DNA of 64,000 nucleotides from Xanthostigma xanthostigma (GCA_963575645.1 OY754465.1:53219901-53283900); one strand, 5' to 3'; shown: positions 43,201 through 55,350, counted from the first letter of the stretch. Notes: a model not told the origin generated them from the letters alone. Translations and numbers: made by a program.

Positions 43201-46200
43201 TTAAGGCGCCAATGATCTTTATTTTACTTAAATCGCCATCAGCGCAACAACCCAGAACACAATAAGCATTTCCAGATCGCCTAGTTGTACCCATGTTTTC
43301 TTTGTAATTAAAAAACTTTATAAAATTATGACTATTTTCACATTTAATAAACATTGCTCACTGACACACGGAAGATTTGAGTTTGAAGTTTCCTCTAGTG
43401 CTCACCACAAACCCTCGCATTGATAAATTTGTAACACCACCTCCTTGCACAAAGCCCATACCGTTTCACATTTTTTTCACATGCAACGAGACCATTTAAT
43501 TTAAATAACAAATGAGTATTTATTACTTACTGTCGCTATCACAGTCGCCCTGTAAGTAATTAGTATGTATAGTTCCACAAAGAAAATGGGGAACGTTTGC
43601 TTCGTGACGCGAAGCTCTTGGACCGCCCCAGCCCTGCGGTTCTCGTATTTCGACTTCGAGCCATTCATTTTCAAAATTTTGTAAATCACCCAATGGCTTT
43701 ACATAGTCAGTACTACCTGTAAATAAAGAGCAATGCAAATATAATCGTTATGATATAACAGTGATAGCTTTTCAAAAATATTAACTTTTGATTTAATAAC
43801 AACTTTTTCGATTAATTTAAAATTGTATATAAATAAATTGTCAGTATTCAAAATGTTAATATAAAAAATGGAGGAGCAATTGATAAAGTGAACACCAGAA
43901 CAAGAAAATTGAACTGAATCAAAACTTTAATCTTAAACTTTTATCTTCTTTCTTTTCATATTACGTCATATAAATGAAACTGCAACTATTTTCAAATACT
44001 ACCACCAGTTAGCGCCACACGGCAAATTGCACATAACCCATACTTTAGTGTTTTTAGTTATAGTTTTGATTATACAGAATGAGTTTTAAGTTGATGCTTT
44101 TTTTTACAGCGTGTAAAAATCAAATAGACGAGCAAATATTTCAAATAGTTTTTTTATCAAAACTCAAAAATAAGAGAGAAACAGCCTTTCGAAGTTTAAA
44201 TAAATTTTATTAAATTTTCTTTAATTTTGAGGTCGGTCCTGGGGTTATATTATGTCACTATGGAAATATGTTATTATTATCAAAAATAATTGAGGCACAC
44301 ACAATTCTCTCAAAAACAGAACAATACACATACTTGATAATAACAACTTATTTCCATAGTGACATAATATAACCCCAGGACCGACCTCAAAATTAAAGAA
44401 AATTTAATAAAATTTATTTAAACTTCGAAAGGCTGTTTCTCTCTTATTTTTGAGTTTTGATAAAAAAACTATTTGAAATATTTGCTCGTCTATTTGATTT
44501 TTACACGCTGTAAAAAAAAGCATCAACTTAAAACTCACCCTGTATACGTCAGTGAATATGTATTAACTTACTTTTGTCTTGATCAACGATGTAATACAAA
44601 TAAAATCCAAAAACAAAAGGCTTGTTGAAATCTCCCGATGCATGGCAAACTAACATTTGTTTACACATATTCTGCATAACACTCATCGCTTTCTCGACAG
44701 TTGTGCTTTCCAAATTTGCAATCAACCAGTTGACAGCGTCAGCACTAACAAACGTCATGCTCGGAAGACTGGGATGGCATGCCAGAAAGCCAACCCCACT
44801 GTTCGGCTTACACATCGCTTCAAGTATCTCGTACAGTGTACTGTTGGCTTTCAACGTCGGTTGAATTGGCTGTTGACTATCAAAAAAATAAATAATAAAA
44901 TTTAGGGTTCATATCCCGATGGTGACATTGTTTGAAAATCAAATTTTTCTAATATAGCGATGTAACAACTAGTGATGTGCCGGATCGTTAAAAATGTATA
45001 TCCGCGGATACGGATCTGAATACGGATTTTTGGTTTCAAGATCCGCGGATACGGATACGGATCTCTACTTTCTTAGAGTATGCGGCGGTAAATATTGCAC
45101 ATCGACCTTTGGAAAGAGACTATCTGTTATGGGAAAAAGTTGTTGACCTCTTTAAGAGTTAACTCTATAACAGATTGTCTCTTTCCAAAGATCGATGTGC
45201 AATATCTCATTATAAAGATAGTTTTTTAGTACCTTTGAGTTATGTACTATTGGTATGGTACTCACTACGATAAATGTTTGCAATATAAAGGTGCCAAATA
45301 CGATTTTAAAAAAATAAAAAATAATCTGAATGGAATTTAACAGTTTTTCATTATTACCTGATCACCTATATATATAAAATTTCATCTATGAATTGAAAAT
45401 TAATAAGGTAAAAGATCCGTAAAAGATCCGCACAAAAACTAACGGATACGGATCTTTCTTCTCCCTCGGATATCCGCGGATACAGATATCCGGCACATCA
45501 CTAGTAACAACGGGCATTTCTTAACAATTGTAGCAACAATAGCTATTATCTAGTGTTATTAATAATTAATAAAATTGCGGACATACACTGCCATGAAAAG
45601 TAACTTATAAATAATAAAATTTACGAAAACTAAATGCGAGTATGTGTATGTGTATATTTAATACCCTCTATATTGCTAGCAAAGATCGGGAGAAAGACTT
45701 AAACACTACGGTGCAAACATATATACGTCTGTCTCATTTATTATAGGTACTCTGAGTCTCATGTGAATGTCCGTGAATGGATGCGCGTCAGTTGCAGCGT
45801 CAGTTTGCACATGGAACTAAGCTGCTCTATTCCACTTACTAATTGACCCACTACAAACGGACACTTGCGCACAACGGGTCAAGTAAAAAGAAAGAGATAG
45901 AAAACAGTCATTTGCTGTCTTACTTCATGGGCCACGCTTCCACTTACGGGCACTAGTAATATAGAAGTTATTTAATATATGGGTTCAATCCACCATCCAC
46001 TGAAATATCTAGTGGGTATGTTTGGTTGTTAAATAAGTACACGTACCTATCATCTATAGTATCATCTCCTTGGGTAGGAGTTTCCGGTGACGTAGGTAAG
46101 ACGGCTTCTGTAGCCGGAGATACTCGACCGCGTTCCATAACTTTTGAACCGGATCTACAATAAAATAAACATAAAAATACATATAACTAACTACGCTTAG

Positions 46201-49200
46201 TGAATAAACCGAACCCCTTACCTAAACTAAAATATTCACGTTTTTTAATATTTTGTGTATTTTGACGTTTGTATTCATATCAGTGGCATTTCAATAAATG
46301 ATTATTATTATTATAAAACAAATGAAACTATGACAAAATTGTGAGGTTAATTTCGTTTTCAAAATAACGTCTGTGTGGAGTAAGTACACTTATTTTTATG
46401 GGATGAAATATTTGACTGTTACAGCAAAAACAAAAAACGTCGAATTTTGAATGGATAAAGGATATAAATTAAACTGCAACCAACCAAATTAGTAAAGTTA
46501 CAACCAAAATTAAAATACAAAATTATATAATGACGAGGAATTGTATTTTATTCTGCGCACCTACTTGCAGTCGACGCCATTTTTTTTTATATACTGAAGC
46601 AAACTACTTCTAATAACAATCAATTCAGTAAAATCAATTTAATTTAAAGATGGGCGACTTTTTCGAAACAGTAAACCAATAGTCAACTAAGGTTGCAACT
46701 TAGATGACTTTCAATTCGACTTGAACTGATGAAGTTGATCTACAAGTTGACTTGTACTAGCTCTGTTCCAACCTATCTGCGAACGGTAAAAGAACCGTCA
46801 CGGTCATGCGCAGAAGCTAAAACGAAATTCGCTCAAGCTAAAACCAAACTTTTTGTATCGGTTTTGGAACACGTTTTAACTACTGCGCATGACTGTTGCC
46901 GTTCTCAGAGAGGTTGGAACAGAACTACCAAAGGTCTAAGTCGCTCATTTCAGATTTAATTATGTACAAAACTGGCACGATTTAGTCAATACAAATTAAA
47001 TGGCAATACTTCTCAACAATAGTATATTGTGCGACTAGTGAGAGAAGGAGAAGATTCCATGAGCGTGAAATTTGCCGCACGAGCGTAGCGAGTGCGGTAA
47101 CACGCGAGTGGAATATTCTCCTTCGATCAATGGTCGCACATAATACTTTATTCAACTAGCACGAGTAATATGTAATCGGGGCCCTGATAAAAGAGGGAAA
47201 AAAATAAATCACTTCATTGATTGACGTACCCACCGCCCTCGATGCACACAAGATGGCCCTGACTTTCGCTGAATTGCGATGTTTTCATATATACAAATCG
47301 CTACCGCGTTCCTATTGGTCCAAAAACTATGCAATAATAATTCATTACCGTACAGTTTCGGCTCGCTACCGCGTTCCTATTGGTCCAGAAACTATGCATT
47401 AATACATTATCGTACAGTTTCGGCTCATTATTAGCACTCTACGCGTCAACATGAAGTAATTTATTATTTCTCCCGAATTTAGCAGGGCCCCGAAATTATA
47501 TATTACTCACGCGTGTTGAATACAAAATATTAATTGATACACAAGTACTAAAGCAATTAAATAATTTAAAAAAAAAAAAACTAACCTGGCGGGCGTATTT
47601 GGTAAAGAAGGACGTTCGGTTGTTAAACGTAACGCAGTGAACTGGAAAAAAAATAAGCAACGGCCACCGCAACCATTAGCGTGTGTGAAAATGAACAATT
47701 TAACGAAAATACAACTGTGTAATTATAATCTAATAAGCAACATCTAAAAAATAATGCATAAAGTGCTGAAACAATATTAACAAACAAGTGCCTAATATTA
47801 AAAACGTAACAATTACAATAATTAACATATGTCCACAAAGACGGATCGGCGGCCATATTGGATTTTTAATTATCATATTATATATAACCAAGGAGATTAG
47901 AGAAAAGTCGAAGCGCTAAGTTGAGACGAAATACGACGGTTTACAAGGCGATGCTACGGGCGTATTCGAACGTGCGCGCAAGACCGTTCGGGGCAATCTG
48001 CGCATGTCGCGAGAGTGTGTTTCTGCGCATTTCATATTGTGTGCAGGTTCGAGGACGCTCGCAGCGTCGCCTCGTGTGCCGCCGTATATGGAGGGTAGAG
48101 GTAAGGAGAACTATCTTATATGGGAGTAAAACTAAAAAAGTGTCCATCAAAAAGCGTCAAATAACTGTACAAAAAGTGACCAGAATGACGCTAGTGTAGA
48201 CAAAGTGTTAACTGTAAACTTAGCAGTTGTAGACGAAGTAAAGTGTGCTGAAAGGAAATATTTAATATTTTTGGCAACTAGAGCAGTTAATATATTCACA
48301 GTAAATAAAACCTCAATCACTTACATAGTCAAACATTATTTCGTAAATATAACCTATAAAATCATCAGAGAGAAATTGACACTCTTCCTACGGCAGTGTC
48401 ATCTTAATTTCACTTTTTTTGAAGGACACTTTTGATACACAGAGATGGTTCTCCTTATCCTCTACCCTCCATACCGCCGTATTTTGTCTCAGGTCGCCAA
48501 AGCTATAAAGTACAAGCATGGCAGTTCGTTTGCCTCTTCTCTAGTCTCGTTGGATATAACGTAGCGTTACCGGTTTTAAAGTCACAACCTGTCGTTAAAG
48601 AAAACTACTTCTGATAAAGCGTGTAGGTACTGTTTCGCATTATATAAAGCACCTATGGTACCCGAAAACGGCCTTAAATTTCACGTATTGTAAAAAAAAT
48701 ATTACGATTGACTATGAGTGTGTCATATTTTAATTAATTGTAATTATACCCGTACAACTGTTTACACGGATTAGAAATCTGTATGTCACAAAGATTAACA
48801 TACATCTAGCTATACTGTATTTCTTGTAAGAGACGGCCAACGATGATGTTTATCGTACCTGATTTTTATTTAACGTAGATTTCAACTATGAATAGTGCAA
48901 AAAAACATTAATACGTACACGCAACTGCATCCGTAACAGTCGGTGGATGTACGTTTGTCGATAAAGCAATAGAAACAAATGACGAAATGTGACCACCTTC
49001 CACTTCCAGGGAAGTTACGATCTCACAGTTAACTCAGTATAGGAAACATTAACAACGACGAAAACAAAATTTCTAAAAGTATCCTTCCGTTAAGTGTGTG
49101 CTGGAGAGAAAGTAAACATACAGACAACCCCCTCTCTAGGTTCTATTCTCCTTCCAAATCTAACATACAGTGCTGTCTATTCAATTACTATGCTTGTCGT

Positions 49201-52200
49201 TTGTTTATTTTTGAACGGATGATAAAAGAAAAATGTGTGGATTGTATAAATGTTATTTGTTTCAACATTTTTAAGCATACCCTATCTGATGACATTTTTT
49301 TTAGAAAGGCAGAACACGGTAACTATTTATAGGTTATATACGATGAAATAAACGTCTTTGAGCAGAAATAATAATAATGAATGACGTCACGTTTGTTGGC
49401 GCATCGACTTAATGGAAGGATACTGAAAAAAAATAATAAAAGCCATTATTATCCTAGTTATAAAGATTTCTGATCCGTGTTCGAATGATCAACTAATAAT
49501 TATACAGCCTATAATAAAACAATATGATAGAATGATTAAAAAAAATAAGTAACAAATGAATGTAAATTATAGACAGCTACCCGGCAATGACAGGCTAAGC
49601 CTTCCGCAAGTCCAAGCAACATTTGTCTACAGATGTGCTGAAAATTACAACAATCATAATTGTAACTGAAAATATCACCTTGGTCGTGGGCGTTCTGGTA
49701 ATCGGTTGCTGCCCAAACGCTCTCTGAACGGGGAACTCCCACCGGCACTTGTCTGTCATGAAATAACAAGGGTTAAGATATGCTATCAAATTGTTCCGTA
49801 TCATATATGAACCGGATTCTGATTAATATAGTCAAGTCAAAAATAAAATGTTCCTTTTTTAAACACAAAAAAATAAATAAATTTTCCATTACTATGATTT
49901 AATAACGGTATACTTCATTTGCTATTTCGAAAAAAAATATGCCTATAATAAAGAAAAATGATAAAACATTTTAATATAATTACTAAAAAAAATAAAAATT
50001 GTTTTATTAATAAAACGCGAGTTTTGCAATAGTTTGATAAAAATTATTATTCAAACGTGCTAAGCATTATTATGGAGGTTATTAATTGCAGCGACATTCA
50101 TTTTTTTAACATGCAAAATTATAGGTATATAAAAAAATGACAATCGTATTGAATCAACTAAACAAAAAAAGCCGTTATTTTTTAAATAGAATATTTTTTA
50201 AGTAATAAGTATATTAATTAGCTATATCAGAAATAAATACTAAATAATACATGAATTAAAATTTTGTGAATACAATATTATAAATTATTTTATGAAGCAT
50301 TTCAAAAGGCAACAAAAGAAGAAAATTCTAATTTATAACAGCTGATGTGTGGACTGACTATTTTTATTTTAATATGATTTCTAACGCAATCGAATAATTT
50401 TAACGGTTTGAAGTCTTTACAATCACAACTGAAACTGAAATAAAACTAGGAATAATGGAGAATGTTCTCCTTTAAATATTCTCAGATTGAGAATATTCTG
50501 AGAACATTGACAATATTCAAGTTATAGGTTATGTGAAGATCCGCACATGCGCGTTTACTAAACTTTACAATGTTGCAGACATCAGCTGTTATTAAACGCA
50601 CAAATATACCTGCGAACTCATTTGGCCAACGACACTCATGCTGTATCGGCGATAGGTGAGAAGGTTTGGAGGCTGCGCCCCAGCAGTGGAAGGACTCCCT
50701 GTCGCAGCCTACAACATGCCGGTTACACTCACCAAACACAAAACAAAATAGAAATCATGCATGGCACTACTTTTTATGCACTACGCTCTATAAAATTTTA
50801 TTCGAGAAATTTTTGTATTATTCCACTCGTCGTTCTCCATTGGAGAGACGCTATTATTAGTAGCTTGCGCCATGCAGCGGGGAATTATGGAACTATTTGT
50901 AGTTCACACATTAACTAGTTACACATAAAAGAGTTACAAACAGCAAAAAAATATAATCAAGCCACAATAATTAAATTTTTTTACAAAGTTATGATCTCTC
51001 ATAAATTAAAACCGTTGGTGTAGCTACCCCTACTTTAATCGACTGAAAATAAAATATGTAATTTTTATACACATCTGAAAATCGGAACAAAATTAAGTAA
51101 TTTCAAAACTGACTAAACTATTTCCATCCTTAAAATTTAAGGAAGTACCCTCGGTACGCAGTAAGTGAAAGAATTTCAGTCTTCTACTTGAATAACGTAG
51201 TATATAATTTGGCAATACCGCATGCCTTGCCATAGTTACAAGTGCTTATGTACGCAGCATAAGTCAGCACGCGGTGTCAAATTCGCATTAATTTATGAAA
51301 ATGCTTTTCTTTTTTCCTATCATTTTGGATATAATAATATACTATCATTTTTTTGGAATACTATGCTTTTAGCATTTACTCAATTTATGTATGTTTTTAC
51401 GATATCAAAACTGCTGCAGTTTCGTAACTTACCTTTGAATGACGCGCCACAAACTATAATATTGCGGTGTAGCCATGTTTATGAATTGCTAAAAAGCTCG
51501 GCTTTGTTTTAGTTATTTCTATTAACATAAGCAAGCTTTATACGTTTTGGAAAAAGAAAAATGTTCATAGAATATTCGTTTATATTTCCTGAAAATTTTA
51601 TCAAAATCTGTTTGTCAATTCCAACGTAATAAGTGATGGAGTGCGTCAAAATCACAGATTTCCATAAGACTCCATGTTAAGTGCAGCAAAATAAAAATTA
51701 TCAATATCTTTTTTCAAAGTCAACCAAAAATCACAAAAATTTAACTGAGTCATTTTTGAAAAGGTTTTGACATATTTGCAAATTTTCGTAATTTTCTGTT
51801 TGTTAATTCATTTATCGAGGGTACTTCCTTAATGCACAATTATAACTAAAAATTATCTGTTTTAGCGTTACAAAATATAATTCAATTTTTTTCATTTCAA
51901 TCGATGTAACTAGTGTCACATAATATTTGAACATAACCTAAACTTAAAATTAAGAACAACCAAACTTTTTTCTTAATGAATTATTTGAATTGTATTTAGT
52001 AACACACGAAAAGAAAACTCGATAAAGGAACACACAAAAACTAACAACAAACTTACCCTGGTCTTTTTCGAAGTATTAGGTCTTTTTATTCTGTTTACAA
52101 ACATTTCCATAAACCGTAAAAAGCCTTCATTCAGCGTATTTTGTTCTTCAGGAGTTTGTTGCATGTATATATCACAGTGCGTGGAACCATCGAGAATTTT

Positions 52201-53680
52201 TTTCGTTGCCAAATGAGTCGTCGGAAGTAAGTAAACCCTGAACCTCCAGTATTTTAAAGCTTCGACTAATGCGAAGTCCGTGTCGCCTCGAGTACAAATG
52301 TAATGATCTAAATAATTCCAATTGTAGTTCTCCAATTTCTCAGTCGTGAACGATACCCACGACACTTCATACGTATCGTGATGCGGAGCGTGAAAACGGT
52401 AACGATAATGAATGTTGAACGGAGGATACGGATGTCTGAAAAAAGTTATAGTCGATAAATTAACAATAATAATTTTATTGACACTCATTTAAAAGACAAG
52501 GCATCGTTGCTTTAGGATAAAGTGTCTAGTTTTGTAATTTCTTCACACAATTGTACGGCGGTTTACATAAGACACCTGACTGCAAAATTTCATCACAATC
52601 GATAGAAAGATGGCGGAGGTATAAGACTGTGATACAGGCGGGCATGATGAAATTATAAGGATTGCGTTTTTGCAATTTGGCCAAGGAATCACACAAATGG
52701 ACGGCACATAAAAATGTCACTACGACTCTTTGATAAAGATTACTTATAGCCTATTAGCGCCGCTAGTGGGTAATAGAGAATTATTGAACTAACTTTTTAT
52801 GGAAATCGCGACATGTTTCTATGGTGATAAGTCAAAAACTTTAGATGTATATGATGTGTCAAAAAAAATGTAATAAGGAAAACTGATGTTAATTTGTTTA
52901 CACTGACAGCGGAACGTCAAATTAGGGCGCCAATGGTCTTTATTTTACTTAAATCGCCATCAGCGCAACAGCCTGGAACACAACAAGCATTTCCAGATCG
53001 CTTAGTTTTCCTATGTTTTCTTTGTAATTAAAAAACTTCATAAAATTATAATTATTTTCACTTTTAATAAACATTGCTAACTGGCATACAGAAAATTGGA
53101 GTTCGAAGTTTCCCCTAGTGCTCACCACAAACGCTCGCATCGAAAAATTTGTAACTCCGCCTCCGTGCACATAGCCCATACAAACTAACGCACACACGCA
53201 CAAAACAGTTGAAATTTTAAAATAACAAAAGCAAAACTGTTTAAACAATTGCTTACCTTGGTCTGTACCTAGTAACAGTTATACAAGATCCAGATAACGA
53301 GATTCTATGAAAAACGCGTCCAATTGACAGCAAATACTCTTCCTTCGGCTCTTCCACTGTTCTTGTACCAACAACACTACTGCTTACTTGAGGTGCTACG
53401 GATTTCGATCCCGATATCGTTGACACGTTGCTTGCATTCGGCAGAATGATCAACTGAAATCCTTGAGCCAGACGCTGGGACACAAGTTCTTTGAAGACTT
53501 CGGGCGTGGTCAACGGTTTTTTATAAATGGCCCTCTGTTGGGCAAAATCCGCGTTGACGTCGTCCGGTAACAGATTGTAGTCAGACACCACGTAATCGTT
53601 CTGAAGAGCTCTCTTGTCGGGAAAATAGTCCGTTGTTATCGGCAAGCAAGCCGGTATCGTCAAAGATTTCCAATCAACTC
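40269..53680 (-). CDS. DEPDC5: DEPDC5/Iml1, GATOR1 complex subunit, 3' half
   Basis: GATOR1 acts as GTPase-activating complex for RagA/B and restrains TORC1 when amino acids are low. Exons found: 53257-53680, 52057-52435, 50610-50708, 49679-49752, 47586-47641, 46047-46154, 44572-44876, 43531-43716, 42258-42587, 40900-41252, 40269-40460. The first two cover the SHEN-like region (DWKSLTIPACLPITTDYFPD, NYNWNYLDHYICTRG, THCDIY). Four short Ser/Pro exons form the linker. Then comes the DEP domain (TLYEILEAM, FVSADAVNWLI, FGFYLYYI) and the C-terminal domain (RVEWGHARY, PLRGPIFIPLDIECL, FQESIVARFGF, GFLWSWNHMLSKRW). Phases agree except between 49679 and 47641: the former ends in phase 2, the latter needs phase 0, so at least one linker exon is missing from this model. 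The 5' half, with the longin and SABA domains, would lie beyond 53,680 and was not found. Confidence 0.95.
40684..40842. mobile_element. Family C MITE, copy 5
   Basis: GATCTGTTCCAACCTCTCTA at left and AGAGAGATTGGAACAGAGCT at right, with the AGTAGCTAAAACG block mirrored. In the last DEPDC5 intron. Confidence 0.85.
41394..41570. mobile_element. Near-perfect fold-back MITE in DEPDC5
   Basis: AAAATTATCGACCAATTTTT at left mirrors AAAAATTGGTCGATAATTTT at right; the arms are about 75 bp and nearly exact. Loop: CGTTTCGATCCGGATTTGG then ATCTTCTTCAGAACG. A fragment of the right arm occurs at 35,425. The 14-bp direct repeat TTAACCCATTAGCA flanks the locus at about 41,378 and 41,598. Confidence 0.8.
41740..42240. 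mobile_element. Inverted-repeat element in DEPDC5 intron
   Basis: Left arm (CGAAAGTACGTACTTTCG, CATGCGTATTTATACTCGTA, GGGACTATTTATTCTGTC) is mirrored at 42,095-42,230. The centre has two tandem duplications: TGTTGTTTTGTCGTCAGTTA (about 41,980 and 42,015) and AAATATTTATTAATGTT. It ends 18 bp from exon 42258-42587. Confidence 0.75.
42901..43460 (-). mobile_element. Family J repeat, copy 2
   Basis: Ends TAGGCTGTGTGTACAAAACC and GCACAAAGCCCATA. About 100 bp longer than the other copies because of extra AT-rich sequence near 43,080-43,180. Confidence 0.7.
44075..44542. mobile_element. Family E long-inverted-repeat MITE, copy 2
   Basis: 468 bp with the same arms as 18,279-18,747, flanked by TA on both sides. 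Lies in the DEPDC5 intron between exons 43531-43716 and 44572-44876, ending 30 bp from the latter's donor. Confidence 0.85.
44970..45503. mobile_element. Family H hAT MITE, copy 2, perfect 8-bp target duplication
   Basis: 534 bp, TAGTGATGTGCCGGATCG to CGGCACATCACTA, with GTAACAAC on both sides (44,962-44,969 and 45,504-45,511). Very similar to the copy at 21,860. Confidence 0.9.
46758..46927. mobile_element. Family C MITE, copy 6
   Basis: GCTCTGTTCCAACCTATCTG at left and CTCAGAGAGGTTGGAACAGA at right. In a DEPDC5 intron. The 76-codon plus frame over it is a chance frame. Confidence 0.85.
47150..47520. mobile_element. Inverted-repeat element with a CCAAT-bearing tandem duplication
   Basis: Ends CGAGTAATATGTAATCGGGG and its diverged mirror TTATATATTACTCACG enclose a GGGCCC pair. 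The inside holds two tandem copies (about 68 bp each) of a block with CTACCGCGTTCCTATTGGTC and CGTACAGTTTCGGCTC. In a DEPDC5 intron. Confidence 0.6.
47925..48490. mobile_element. Probable inverted-repeat element
   Basis: AGACGAAATACGACGG at 47,925 and CCGCCGTATTTTGTCT near 48,475 mirror each other, and GGAGGGTAGAGGTAAGGAGA (48,100) mirrors TCTCCTTATCCTCTACCCTC (48,452). Left portion is GC-rich with splice-like signals on the plus strand; no family recognised. Confidence 0.45.
48500..49670. other. DEPDC5 intronic stretch that may hide a missing exon
   Basis: One linker exon (phase 2 in, phase 0 out) should lie between 47,642 and 49,678. An open minus-strand stretch at about 48,914-49,022 (translation contains VEGGHISSFVSIALSTN) is unusually GC-rich, but its splice phases do not fit. 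Confidence 0.3.
49770..50605. other. DEPDC5 intron, nothing recognised
   Basis: AT-rich intronic DNA. A short imperfect palindrome of ATTCTCAGA type lies near 50,460-50,505. No other feature noticed. Confidence 0.5.
50709..52056. other. DEPDC5 intron, nothing recognised
   Basis: About 1.3 kb. The 98- and 96-codon plus-strand frames here (50,622-50,918 and 51,222-51,512) are unrelated to a known family; the first overlaps a DEPDC5 exon on the other strand. Confidence 0.5.
52746..53180 (-). mobile_element. Family J repeat, copy 3
   Basis: Ends AGCCTATTAGCGCCGCTAGT and CGTGCACATAGCCCATA. It retains the longest version of the shared frame (minus strand, 52,949 upward), which runs on into non-repeat DNA. 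In a DEPDC5 intron. Confidence 0.7.
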
Positions 53681-54899
53681 CTAAATATTATATAAGATGT
53701 TAAAATTAGCACGGTGATATAGTTTCGAAATAGTGAAGTGACGAAATAAAAACAACGGTTATTTTGTAACTGTTATCGAAAAAAACTGTTATCTACGTTA
53801 GGATATTAAAAAATAACAGGTTAATTATTAAACACCTGCTATCACCTAGTCCACGTACTACACAAGCTAGTGCAAGGAACGAGGATACTGGACTGAGTGA
53901 TATAAGAGATTGGGAAATAGCACAATAAGACCAAGAGGCTGCGGTGTAGTTTTATTGTAACGAAGCGTGTAATATTAAGCAACAATATTTTTTCACTTCC
54001 GATTCCATATTCGAAATAATCGACGCTAAACGTTGATGACATCGATCGTTACTTGCGGGGAATCCCGCTCGCTGCGCGTACTACTCCATCCACACATTGC
54101 TTCGATGTATCTACACTCGCGTAGTCGTGTTTTGTTATTGTTATTGGTCGCGTTTTGGAAAAAAAAGTTAAAAGGCGACTATTATTTAGTTATAAAATGA
54201 TGACACAAATAAGTCCGTATTATGTCATTTTAAATCTGATTCGGGTATATATCCAATAAAAAGTAACGATTTTGATTCAGATATGACAACCGTAACATCG
54301 CGGATGTTACAAAGAACCAACTGTTATTTTCTAACAGTGATTTACAACAGTTTATTGTCGATAGCATACAAATAACAGTTTTGTACATCACTATTTCAAA
54401 ACGCTTTCAGCCTCTTCTAGTAGCTCTACCAACGTAAATTTTAATACAGAAGAAAACAATGTCCACGCTGGACACAGTCGTGCCCACGATGGACACAGTT
54501 TCGATTGCGTCACAGATTTGGACGCTGAAATACTATTGACTGCGAAACGAATTTTAGTATTTCAACTACAATTAGCAAATACAACAACAATAACTACAAA
54601 ATGTTTCAGAAATAGGTGATCAAGAATACAGAATGCATCAAAATTTCTAGTTTCCCTGAATGTATTATCAGAAAACCTGATTTGACAATGACCTTAGATC
54701 AGTGGTGCCCAACCTTTAACCTGGCTTGAGCCAATTAAGTATTTCAAATTTTTAAGAACGTCACATAATAATAATAATTTTGAAGTTTTGAAGCGAAAAT
54801 ATTCCTGGTCAGCGGCGCAACAATTTAATAAAACCGAAAACTATACAAATAATCAACCAAATCAATTACTATAATTTATTACAACGTATTTTCTTTCTA
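53681..54899. other. Upstream DEPDC5 intron, no further exon found
   Basis: The minus-strand frame at 53,842-54,042 and a GC-richer patch at 54,050-54,140 were examined; neither resembles the DEPDC5 part expected here. Short AATAACAGTT repeats occur at 53,760-54,370. Confidence 0.45.
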
Positions 54900-55350
54900 T
54901 AGGCTGTGTGCACGAAGTCTATTAGCGCCGCTAGTGGGTAATAGAGAATTGTTGAACTCACTTTTTATGGAAATAGTACATGTTTCTAAGGTGGTAAGTC
55001 AAAAACATTAGTTGGCCATGATGTGTAAAAAAAAAATGTAATAAGGAAAACATGTTTATTTGTTTACACTGACAGCGGAACGTCAAATTAGGGCGCCAAT
55101 GGTCTTTCTTTTACTTAAATCGCCATCAGCGCAACAGCCCGGAACACAACAAACATTTCCAGATCGCTTAGTTTTCCTGTTTTATTTGTAATTAAAAAAA
55201 CTGCATAAAATAATAACTATTTTCACTTTTAATAAACATTGCTAAATAACTGACATAGGGAAAATTTGAGTTTGAAGTTTCTCCTAGTTCTCACCACAAA
55301 CGCTCGCATCGAAAAATTTGTAACACCGCCTCCCTGCACATAGCCCATAC
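54900..55350 (-). mobile_element. Family J repeat, copy 4
   Basis: Ends TAGGCTGTGTGCACGAAG and CTGCACATAGCCCATA, interior as in copies 1 and 3 with small deletions. Confidence 0.7.

Noticed and set aside
47925..48490. Plus-strand gene with first exon near 48,050 (GTAAGG donor)
   Set aside because: The exon-like signals fall in mirrored arms of a probable inverted-repeat element and the downstream frames are short.
48914..49022. GC-richer open stretch as the missing DEPDC5 linker exon
   Set aside because: Its possible acceptors give phase 0 or 1 entry and its best donor leaves phase 2, while phase 2 entry and phase 0 exit are required.
49536..49769. 77-codon minus-strand frame as a gene of its own
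   Set aside because: The real DEPDC5 exon here (49,679-49,752) uses a different frame, with splice sites and phase that fit its upstream neighbour.
52949..53248. 99-codon minus-strand frame that looks coding
   Set aside because: It lies largely in a family J repeat present four times; the frame is broken in the other copies and does not match DEPDC5.
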